This document shows, piece after piece, positions 39,401-48,993 of a DNA stretch of 64,000 bases. Origin of the DNA: Apostichopus japonicus (taxonomy: Eukaryota; Echinodermata; Holothuroidea; Aspidochirotida; Stichopodidae); assembly GCF_037975245.1 (NCBI RefSeq), contig NC_092566.1:16347001-16411000 (forward strand), in the 5' to 3' direction. Made by a program: the position numbers and the translations under genes. Below the pieces are notes generated by a model. The model ran no database searches, was not told where the DNA came from, and saw nothing but the letters and a program-made list of their open reading frames with translations. Each line of letters begins with the position of its first letter. The first letter of the stretch is position 1.

Positions 39401-42400
39401 TTTATGAACTGTTTCATTTTTGTATCATCATCAAAACCTACCATAGTCCTCTTAAATGAATATTCTTCCCCAACATCTTGCCACAATATTGTGGTACCGT
39501 CAACAGATAGAGCAATACAAAGGATTCCGGTATTTATAAAGGAAAAAATAATGCAACCTAACATTAGAGTCTGGATCTCAAACGAGGACTATCACAGTAT
39601 ATTAATTGATAATGAAACGAAGGTTTGGGATGTTGTGCAGAACAGCAGTAGAGGTTTTGTAATGGTCGAAAAACTCGTAGAACCTGGATATCACGTGATA
39701 TCGTCATCTAACGCAGCATCTAGAATTCTTGCCATCGCCAATAAAGAGCTGTACGCGGCACACAATTTCAATTCAGGTATGAGCCCACCATATGTTTAGT
39801 GAATTTTCGTTCCTTTTGGGATTAATTACCTTTTATTGTTTGCAAATATTGTCGAAGAGATAATAGTTTTATTTAATTGGTTAATTTTATTAATACTCAC
39901 AGTTGACAAATGTTGTCGGTTGTCTTATTTTGATCAATTCAAATATTAGTATAAGTTGTACTTTGCAAGTTCGGCGACCTCGATGATCAAACGATAGCAC
40001 AACTTTTACCCGAGAGAATATCCTTATAGCGAAGCCTTCTGGGTGTTATCCTTGAAATACGAGCAAATGTTACAATGAAGTTAGTAATGAGTTACAGTAA
40101 AAAACAAGTAAGTGGTAAAACAAATATCTTTAATAAAAGTTATAGCAATCCTGTCTTCTGAAAGTTTATATTAACGGGTATTTTCCCCTTAAAAATTAAA
40201 GATAATGACTTTAATGTTATCATTATCGCGATTATGTAGAAATGTTCTTATTATCAGGATGGGATTTAATAGGTCTTTGTTGACATGATGCCTTTTATTT
40301 TCTATTCTTAGAGATATTTCTCAGGACGTGCCCTTTCGAAATGTTGTCGTATTCTGGCGTGCAACTAACCTTTCGTTCAACTTTCCCTGGAACATCCGCA
40401 AACTCAACGCAAAGCTGCAGTCGAGATTCTTCTTATGGTAACTAAAACGTCTTAGTTTAATTAATGGAACTTTTTCAAATATAGTTCAACAATTTACGAC
40501 CCAAAATTCCATTGGTGACATCTCTGTTGTAATGTGTAAGTGCAATCATCAATTGTCACAAAAATGACCAAGGAATTATTGAAGCAATAGTCTTCCTTGG
40601 TATACTTTACAGATTGTTAAATCCTTAATGGTACCTAACAGTCTTCTTTCTAACTTTTAGCAAAACAGCCTCTGTCAGGTAGATTTTGTGGTCACCATGG
40701 ATGGGAGGAACCAGTACTCACAAAATGTTACTCTTCCAAAGACGCGACAGATGAAATTGAGAGAATCGCCAATGTAAGTGTAATATGTTATATGTAATAT
40801 CATTTCGAATTTAAAGAACGAGAATATGTTACCGTACTTTGAAGTTATTTTCGCTGTAAATTCCGTACATGAGATGCTACATCAATATCACAAAACGATT
40901 GCTTCATATAAACTTACTATAGTGCATTCACCACGATTCTTTTTTTTTTTCAATTTTTTTTTTTTGTCCAGCAAAGTACGATATGGTAGTTGTTGTGTTC
41001 AATGAGGACGAAATCACAACTGAAAGTTGGAATTGTTATTAACGTTACTCTAAAATTAAGGATTGGAATGAATATAGGATACTGTATTTGAACAGTGTAA
41101 CATCACCAATACCTATTTCGAATGAACATGCACACTTTTAGCGATCTTTTATTCAAATTTTCGATTAGGAAAAGACCCCCTAAGAAAAGTACATGTTGTC
41201 TTTGACACATGGGAAATTGAGCCAAGTTATTTGTTATCTGTTTAGACGACTGTGACGGAGGAAAATGTCGAGGAAGTTGCCGGCGATCTAGCACTCATAA
41301 CAACTCAGACTGACGATCTTGACGCATCAGAAATCGAAGATGTAGCTAGGTCATTGGAGGATATTGCTAATGCCAACAGTTCTTCACCAGAAGTAAGAAC
41401 TTCGTTTTTCAATTGAATTTAAGTAATATACAGACCTATACACAATGATATGTACATGTAGCTACGTAACTATGCCAATGTGGTCGTCTGGGGCCCGGCG
41501 AAAAATACCGAAAACAACGAAACATCCACTCATCCGCTGAGGCAGTAGGTCAGCAAAGAGGCTAGTGTTGAGATCACACGTTTGATCATTCAAGTCCAAA
41601 ATGGCATAATGTACTCTATGTGGGCCAAACGCGTATTCATCTATTATTTACCCATATGAGCGTCTTCTTTAAACTGCCATCAGAACCACAACAACTTTTG
41701 AAATTCTGACCAGGCTCATCCTAAATGTTTGTTTCAAAGGTTACACAGTCAGTTTTGGGGACAGTCAACAATTTAATGGAAGTAGACGAAGACGAACTCG
41801 GCAAGGAAACGCAAGGATCCAGTAGCGTAATCATTTCTCTGGAGCAACAAGTCTCAAATGTCCAAGAGAATCCAGGAAACTTTACAGACGTACAAGTCAA
41901 TGTTGGCGTTCAAGCTGTTAAAGTTAATCCAAGTATTACTAACGCGATCACATTTATAAGTTTGTCACCAACTAAAAACACTCACCAGGACGTTCAAAAT
42001 GCTGACCTTTCAGAGGAAAACACAATACTGCATAATGACGAACGGGAAATACAGACAGACAACAGCCTAACATCGATCTTCGTTCCATCAATAATATTAG
42101 AACAAGCCTTGATAGGTATTTCCTTCAATCACTGAAATATCGACATTATTCTATGTCAATTTTGTTTTATATTTTACGACTTTTGTCGAAACAGCGTTGT
42201 CCGTTTATAGCCAACAATCTTGAAAGCAATTAATACAAGTTTGTTAATTTCAGTTTCACCAGAGGCAGAGATATTTCAAATTAAGTGGCAAAGTTATCGG
42301 CTTGTAAATTAATACGAGCAATAAAAGGAATACAATGTTTACAAATTTTCCTTAATTGTTTGAATAATGTCGAATCTATAGTTTTTCTTTTACTTCTTTT

Positions 42401-45400
42401 TTCACTTCTCACTTACAGTTGATCCAAACATATCCTACGTTCCAATCAGCTTTATCATTTACAAGGATTCGCGCCTGTTCCAAACAAATATGGCTTCCAA
42501 TGACACCTACAGACAGGCAATCGCTAGTCAAGTTATTTCTGCGACTTTAGAAGTTGATAAAGTTGTCATTGAAAATCTGACAGACGACGATCGTATCATA
42601 TCAAGGTTTATGATTACACCTGTAAGTATCAGCCAAGGGGGAAACTATTTTGGAAAGTAATAATCTATATGTTCATAAATCATTTCTACAGCTCTGTTAT
42701 GAGGTCTGTGCATTTTATTAAAGGAATGTACATCTGATGTTCGTTGTTAAGTTTAATTGTGTACTAGCAATGCATTAATAACTACAATCAAGCGAAAAAT
42801 TTCATGAAAGGTAACATTTTCAGACAGGAGGGTCTTGTTTCATATTTTTTTTTGCATATTTTTTAACCTACTTATCTTTGTAGGTAAACGCATTTAATTT
42901 GGTATGTTCTCTTAATTGCTATTTTCTCTGACAGCAATTAGAGGGAATCGATTCAAACGAAGTTGTAATAGAGAAGACATGTGTATTCTGGTTGGTGCAA
43001 CCGGGAAGCAAAAGCGGAATCTGGTCTGATGATGGTTGTTTGACATCTACAGACAACAACCATACCGTGTGCATGTGCAGTCATTTGACTAGCTTTGCCG
43101 TGCTTGTTGTAAGTTCACTTGAGAGATCTTTATAAATTGAAGGCAGTAGAGGCAGAAAACATTTCATTTTATATCTAACCGATGTTATGCAATTTTTAGT
43201 GTCACTGGTGCAAGCTACCGCGTCGTTTATGTGTTAAAAATGACGTGTGTTTACTGTGAGAGTAAATCTTTATGGAGTCCCGTATGCAGTACTTTATTTT
43301 TTTTTATTTTTAATCTTCACTAGATTTTAATAAAGACACAATATTTATGTTTCGGTAATGAATCAGTACAAATTCCCATGGTATAACTAATATTGCTTGC
43401 ATTTTTATTCTTTGCATTTAAAGGGAATTGAAACGGACAACCCAACCCTTAACGTTATAATGTGGATAGGATCATCTCTATCGATAGCTGGCCTCGTTGC
43501 GTCTGCCTTAACATTGTCTCTTATAAAGTAAGTCGAAGAGTCTATAATTATATTCATTTGGCAACAAACATATTGAAAACATAAACTGCAGGAAGAACCG
43601 TATATGTGCATATTCTGACATATATTGCAACCAAAACACGTTTTACTCTTTTAGAGAAATGAGGCAGAAGCACTCTTCACAGATCAATATCAACCTCTGC
43701 GTAAGCCTGATGGCTTTCTACATCACATTTCTGGCCGGGGATTTAGCCAAGACAAGCCCGAGGCATTGCCGGAACATTGCTACAGCAATACATTACTTCT
43801 GCCTAGCGACCGTGGGTTGGATGACTGTCGAAGCGGTCCACATGTACCTCCTATTTCTTAAGTTCCAATCGCAAAAAGCGTTTCAACTGAAGTTCAAGTA
43901 TTTTGTTCCTGTATCTGCCGCGTTGGTGTACGGTAAGCAGCTAAAGGTTTCCTTCCTGACGCCGATTGATTACTACCGCGATGCCATCACAATGTTCCTA
44001 CTTTCAATAAATCGTCTGTAGTCTTCTTTCAAGTGTTCCAATGGTCCCTCCTAACTGCTGATACTGACCGTGTATTTTGACACCATAATAACAACAATTA
44101 CGATTGCTGATTGAATGACTACAGACTTAAATGATGTTCCATGTCTATTGCTTTGAAGTCTTGAATTGCTGTCATAGATTTGTCATCCTAGTAATATTAG
44201 TGAACCGAATACAATTCATGATCATTTTTACATTCTTTGAGTTTCGTCTCATTTGTTTTAGGGTGGATATTTAACATTTCATGTCTTGACCTCCAGACAG
44301 CGAAAACCATTAGGTCATAGTATTAAACTGTAAAGTAATGTCATAATGTGGCAAATTCTGTTCATCAATTTATTTATTCCAGGCAGAATTGAAATTATGC
44401 ATAAGCAATCCAATGACAACATATTTACGTTCATTTCTTTCCCTAGGTCTCTCCTTGGTGCCAGTCTTGGTTGTGTTCTTCAAGTCATCTGATCAATCAA
44501 TGGAATAGTAAGTCAACATATCATTTATTACAAAGTTGTTGATTCCTTGCCGAGAGCTTTCGTAGGTAGGGCCAGATGAAATAAGAATTCGGACAAATGA
44601 AAAGTCGTTATACTTACATTCACTACTGGAATTAAATAAAGCGTCAATGCATAATATGTGTTTTTTCATGTATTTCAGGGGAAATATATCCTAACTTAAC
44701 ATACATGCTATTACCCGTACACTTATCACGTACATCGTAACAGCTCATCCGAGAAATTAAAACGTTCAGGTAGCTCTTAACATAGCTATAAAATAGGTCA
44801 GAATACTTTTTTTGTGTCCACTTGACGAAAATACTTAAAGGATGTTTGACACAAGCATATTCAGAAGCTTTTTAATGTTGATGTAAGAAATATCGACTTA
44901 TTGCAAAACCTATGTATTAAATCGTTATCTTCTGGGTAATTCTGGAAACCATTTGAATCGAATTTCACAATAATTATGAAGCTAAACTTTATATTGATAT
45001 TTTCATAATATTCTGATTAGGTACATAATCTTGAAATCCTGGCTTCAACTTATAACTAGAAATATGCTTGTACTGACATTGTTTCGTTTTTTTGTCATTG
45101 TTGGTTCTGTGATATTTTGCAGCTGCTTCTTACCAACTGGGAAAGGACTCTACTTTGGTCTTCTTGTGGAAATTCTGATTATGGTTGTCTTCAACATAGG
45201 CGTCTTTATCCTACTTCTTCGAAGAATTGTTTTCCGTCCTATGATGAAAAGTAGTGCCACGCGGAACAATAAGAAAGAAATGCTTGCACGAATGCAGCAA
45301 TTTATTCTGTTTTGGGTTCTTCTAGGGTTGTCGTGGATTTTCGGTTTCCTCGCTGTTATTCCAAACCGGAAGACATACTTGTTTGAAATCCTCTTCTGCA

Positions 45401-45588
45401 TCTTAACGTCTCTTCAAGGGATCGTTTTATTCATCTTTATCTGTGCAAAAAACCCAGAAGTGAAGAAAGCATTCAAGAAAACAAGTTCCTTCTTCAGTGA
45501 GTGGAATATCACAAACACTAAAATGAGTTACACTGTAAACAGCACTACTGACAGTACCATTGCACTTGAGACATCAAGTGATAAATAG
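27057..45588 (+). CDS. Adhesion G-protein-coupled receptor with Tie-like ectodomain, Sushi and IgGFc-binding-like domains (21 coding exons)
   Basis: Predicted type-I-oriented, self-cleaving adhesion GPCR of 1687 residues. Coding exons: 27057-27129, 27947-28267, 29531-29797, 31308-31442, 32490-32642, 33887-34018, 34498-34647, 35263-35406, 36193-36483, 37320-37505, 38613-39776, 40312-40437, 40661-40773, 41246-41392, 41740-42115, 42419-42621, 42935-43108, 43424-43527, 43655-43932, 44447-44507, 45123-45588. The total of 5064 bases is divisible by three and every junction phase agrees. All ectodomain modules up to residue 1006 are bounded by phase-1 introns. Order: signal peptide 1-21, Ig 25-131, Ig 132-220, five EGF-like 221-458, Ig 459-555, CCP 556-617, IgGFc-binding-like 618-1005, HRM-like 1006-1085, GAIN 1086-1385 with GPS, 7TM 1395-1640, short tail. 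The ATG follows a good acceptor (27038), so at least one 5' non-coding exon is expected. I cannot name a ligand or a vertebrate orthologue. Confidence 0.85.
32755..32855. repeat. Compound (TA)n microsatellite
   Basis: Two TA-rich blocks around a short GTGTGTATATATATGTATAA segment; the arms CTTCTATGTAT / ATACATAGAAG-like words flank it. It lies in intron 5 of the adhesion GPCR gene. Confidence 0.8.
33569..33613. repeat. (TA)n microsatellite
   Basis: About 44 bases of TA dinucleotides in intron 5 of the adhesion GPCR gene, upstream of exon 6. Confidence 0.85.
36799..37197. mobile_element. hAT-like MITE, family B (399 bp) with G and C homopolymer tracts
   Basis: Ends CAAGGGCGTAGGAA and TTCCTACGCCACTG with a perfect 8-bp target duplication TGGCAGTG (36791-36798 and 37198-37205). 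The interior shares long stretches with the copy at 62239 (TTTCATTTCCAAATGAGAAA, CACCAAATTGCATCTGAGGC). Runs of G at 36818-36848 and C at 36900-36920 make it longer than the other copy. It lies 122 bases upstream of the CCP exon. Confidence 0.9.
37320..37505 (+). CDS. Adhesion GPCR exon 10: CCP/Sushi domain
   Basis: One phase-1/phase-1 exon of 62 residues. It has the four cysteines and late tryptophan of a complement control protein module: LPCDHQAP, then VVYTCPDGYNLVGD, AVCQNGKWTVEEEPTC. This fold commonly mediates extracellular protein contacts. It joins in frame both to the Ig exon ending at 36483 and to the large exon starting at 38613. The intron before it carries a 399-bp MITE (36799-37197) just upstream of the acceptor. 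Confidence 0.85.
37952..38348. mobile_element. hAT-like MITE, family A (397 bp)
   Basis: Ends CAGTGGCGGAGCTAGG and GGACGCTCCGCCACTG with a perfect 8-bp target duplication ATTAAACC (37944-37951 and 38349-38356). It shares GCGCCACC, GTTGGCGCGGAGC, AGATCGCCGGAAATG and GGGCCTTG with the copy at 5201. It lies in intron 10 of the adhesion GPCR gene, before the IgGFc-binding-like exon. Confidence 0.9.
38613..39776 (+). CDS. Adhesion GPCR exon 11: IgGFc-binding-protein N-terminal-like domain
   Basis: A single uninterrupted 1164-base exon encodes 388 residues. Family landmarks of the IgGFc-binding protein N-terminal domain are TGTFVKSSNPVAVMMDLRSN, then LFYLPPVSEWGYNFSF, a later SSSKPTIVLLNEYSS segment, and LVEPGYHVISSSN. 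The domain is rich in beta-strand patterns and has several N-glycosylation sequons (NNT, NTT, NFS, NSS). In known proteins it sits on secreted mucin-like or cell-surface proteins; here it lies between a Sushi module and the HRM-like segment of a GPCR. It has phase-1 introns on both sides, so it can be skipped without loss of frame. Confidence 0.72.
40312..43108 (+). CDS. Adhesion GPCR exons 12-17: HRM-like segment, GAIN domain and GPS cleavage site
   Basis: Exons 12 and 13 give an HRM-like cysteine and tryptophan pattern (EIFLRTCPFEMLSYSG, then SCSRDSSY, RFCGHHGWEEPVLTKCYS). Exons 14-16 form the mostly alpha-helical then beta GAIN domain (TTVTEENVEEVAGDLA, VTQSVLGTVNNLMEVDEDEL, then FIIYKDSRLF). 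Exon 17 holds a complete GPS: CVFW, IWSDDGC, then VCMCSHLTSFAVLV. Self-cleavage is predicted between Leu1378 and Thr1379, and TSFAVLVG would be the tethered agonist. All GPS cysteines and the HL|T triad needed for autoproteolysis are present. Confidence 0.87.
43424..45588 (+). CDS. Adhesion GPCR exons 18-21: seven-transmembrane (family B2) core
   Basis: Helices are visible in order: TM1 NVIMWIGSSLSIAGLVASAL (exon 18); TM2 INLCVSLMAFYITFLAGDL and TM3 HYFCLATVGWMTVEAVHMYL with TM4 in exon 19 and exon 20; TM5 YFGLLVEILIMVVFNIGVFI, TM6 FILFWVLLGLSWIFGFLAVI and TM7 ILTSLQGIVLFIFICAKNPE in exon 21. The conserved disulfide pair is present (HCRN before TM3, YCFLP in the second extracellular loop). 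The last acceptor is the AG at 45121-45122: with phase 2 it restores Tyr-Cys, while the AG at 45019-45020 would give a stop. The cytoplasmic tail is about 45 residues and rich in Ser/Thr. Confidence 0.9.
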
Positions 45589-46090
45589 AGAGAAACGATG
45601 TTGATTCTATGTTTACACCATACAAGCTACATTTTGGGTTCATCAATACCGTGTATTCCCTCCATGGTGTTCATCGAAGCTTGGGCAACCTTCGTTGCTC
45701 AGTTTTAGCCCGTTCAACTGCATACAATATTTCCAATTGTATATAAAACCATCGAATAATAATATTCATATCAGATGTAAACTAGAAAATATATAATTTG
45801 TAAGTGTTTCACGCTAATGATGAAAGTATAGTAACTCATTCAATCCAATAAAGACGAGCTCTGTACAGACGAGTACAGACAGTACAAACGAGTACAGAAA
45901 GACGAGTCCAGTACAGACGAGAGCTGCTAAATCAGTTAATTTGAAGGCAGCAGCATCTTTACTGTTACTAGTTACCGCCATTATATAGAAATTCAATCGT
46001 ACAAATCTCTTGAGTGCTACTTAGTTTATTACTGCACCCTATGGTATTCTACTAACTAGAACAATAAAATAAACTTTCCCTTTCCCTTTG
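45589..46090 (+). other. 3' UTR and poly(A) signal of the adhesion GPCR gene
   Basis: The stop codon TAG at 45586-45588 is followed by about 470 bases without coding signal, then AATAAA at 46063-46068 (overlapping a second AATAAA). A small imperfect tandem of GACGAGTACAGA-type units lies at about 45850-45925. Confidence 0.5.
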
Positions 46091-48920
46091 GTTAAAAGGA
46101 TTAATATAGGTAAAATATTTTAATTTGAATCATGTGAGTTATATCTCTTTTCGTTTTTGAAATATTATCGTAAGAACATGTTCATCAATTAAACGAGAAT
46201 GGACGTCTTAGTGTACAACACAACCTATTAGACTAATTTCTAAAGATGTAACCTTCTTTTATTGTCTCAAACTCACATTAAATTAAGTTACTGTATGATT
46301 ACAGTGTAATTCAAGTTGGTTATAATTTGAATTAATAACGCAGGGTGTAATTAGAAAGAGTTTACTGAAATTCGTAGACCAATGGACTGACATTAACACA
46401 TAGAACTTTGCCGAGTAGCCGACTTTATTTAGCAATTTAGAGAGAGTTCGAGAGCTCTAAAAGGAGCATTTCGGATATTGTAGATTGTTTAATGGTGATA
46501 TCCGAAAGCCCAGAAAAGATGCAGTAGGCAACGGTTTTGGTAAACGATGACTCATCAAGACTAAAATTATCCATAAACTTTGAGTTACCAAAACGATTCA
46601 CTGTATATAATGTGTCCATCAATTTGGGACACCCACATATGGACTACGATGGTCCATGCTAATTTGGAAAGATCCACGCTAATAAGGTTGACCTTACAGT
46701 GACCTACTTTGTAAGTTGATGAAATGTGATAGCAATCTGTCTCAGAGCTGCTGCCACATAGATCAGTTCATGGACTTCTTACCTCTTTGCTGCTAGCATA
46801 TACCAATTTGTAACTAGTATGACGGTTTCGCAATGCGCATTCCTTTTGAAGAAACCCGAGAACATTTATCGCAGATATCAAGGCACTGCCATATAATCTG
46901 ATATTTGTTTTGTTAATTGGATTTAAGTGCAAACAACTACTAACAAGTAAAAGAAATCTAAATGAAGTTTTGCCATTAAAACACAGGACCAAATGAACAA
47001 CTGTTAGTAAAGTGTACAGTAAAGTGGTAAAGTGTTAAGATGGTAAAGTGTACCATGCACTTATTTCTGTTTTACATCTCCGATTATAATATTCCAAGTA
47101 CGTTACAATGATGTCCTTTGGCTATGTTTTCATATTATCGCTGATTGCTGGATCTTTAATTGAAAACACACCCAGTTGCTTAATTCAAGTTATTTGATCG
47201 TATTATGATGAAGCGTGTACATTTATGTGTTTCCAATGTCATCAAGTAAAATAAAACAAGGCTTCGTGTATTAAGCTAGCAGTTTATGTAACCACAATTA
47301 AAATGAACATTCGATTTACGGAACTCAATGTTATACGAAGATACAAACACCGAATATATTGAATGTTTACAATCTGATAAAGAAACGATTACAGTATGCT
47401 TTTTATCTTACTTTTTGTTTTACCAAATCTGATTAATGAGACTGGAATTAAGTTTGCTCTTATTGGAATTTGCCCTTTGAGATGTGGCTGTAAAAAATAA
47501 CTTCAGTGATATGGTTAATAAGTTTTTTGGTAAGGTTCATTGTGTCTTTGGAGTTATTTATGACAATGCAGATATCATATCAGGAACAAATAACAAAGAA
47601 ACAGAGAAGAACTAAGCCCATACAAATCTGTTTGGCTAATTTGTATCTTCACATATTTCAATTATCAACCATGGTTGCTATAGGGTTAGCATGACATATT
47701 GGCTGACTAACCATTGCTGTCACGTAATGTAATATCTCTCTTATGAAATATTGGCAACTTGACACCACAAACTAACTAGGAAAATGTTTCTACATATCGA
47801 TACAAATCGATGAAGATTGTCGACATTAACAACAATGAACAGTTTCTACTGTCATTTTCCACTTGTATATTGCTGTCAAAGAATGACAAAGAAATGTAAA
47901 TATACTTTTATCTGGTAGATGAAATCATCGTTTTAGGGCAAAGTGGTACGAAGACCTCACACACGGTCGTGTGGGTCACTATAGACACGTAGCCCTTCAG
48001 TCGATAGGCTACCACAGACTGCCGCACGGTAGGACACACCTGTTCAACGCAGAACCATGAACAGAGCATGTCTCGAAAGAAGATCTGTCTCGTTTTCACG
48101 TGTGTAATTACATAAACTTTCTGTGGTCGTGGCTTTAAATTAACCGTATAGGTTTGAAAATCGACATATCGGTCAGATGTGTTGTAACACTATATTGGAA
48201 TCCTGCTTCCAATGGACAAAGATGTTGAAAAGAAAACACACATAAGATGGTGCTGCACGGGGTCGAAACGAAAATGTTTCCTTTTTTTTGCTACTTAACT
48301 AACTCCAGCAGTTGGTTTAGCCAGTCAGGTGACCAATATGGAATCAAGGCATATATATGTGATAACGGTTCTAACAAAAATTCTTGAATGATACGCATGT
48401 ACGGAGGTATTGTGCTATAGGCCAATATAGGTACTTCAGAAATGTTTACCCTTATCATGAGTGATCATTAAGCTAGAACGATCCAAAGTATTTCATATCA
48501 ATTTCTTTTTCCGGTTAATCAGTGTCAGTTGGTATTACTTTAGCTGTCAAATTGACTTGCCATTTCGTTCATGTAGTCACATGCTATTACTAATTAACAG
48601 TTCAGTAGGGCTTTTGGTGCATTGTTCTTCAAACGTTTCATTTCCTCTACGAATTACAAGAGTCCTCGTAGATGAACATGGCTTGGTAAATACTATTTAC
48701 CAGTTATTGGAAACCTTAAATATTTGTCTGTGTACATTTCACAGTTGTAAATGAGTTCCTATTTATTCACTGTTAATTATTTAACAAACGTTTTTCATTG
48801 TCCTTGTTGACTTTTGCCACCGGTTACATACTTCTAATATAACACGGTACAGTAGGCTGTTACAAGTGCGGTATGGGTGTATGTACTTAAGCGTTACTTG
48901 TACATCTGCCATCATTCAAG
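46091..48920. other. Intergenic region between the adhesion GPCR gene and the CUB/LDLa gene
   Basis: AT-rich sequence without a recognisable gene. The ORFs on either strand are short and show no domain pattern or matched splice sites. The promoter of the CUB/LDLa gene should lie in the last few hundred bases, but I see no convincing TATA box. Confidence 0.4.
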
Positions 48921-48993
48921 ATGGCTCGAAATCAATTCTTTCGAGGACTTCCCTATGTGTTAGGGATATTATTGACTATCGTAATAGCTACTC
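48921..48993 (+). CDS. CUB/LDLa gene exon 1: signal peptide
   Basis: ATG followed by MARNQFFRGLPYVLGILLTI, a short basic start and a long hydrophobic core typical of a signal peptide, ending at a GTGAGT donor in phase 1. It joins in frame to CUB1 at 50320. It is the first ATG-bearing exon with a matching phase upstream of the module exons. Confidence 0.7.

Noticed and set aside
45021-45122. Alternative start of the last GPCR exon at 45021
   Set aside because: With the phase-2 end at 44507 it would create TAG at once; the acceptor at 45121-45122 restores the conserved Tyr-Cys of the second extracellular loop.
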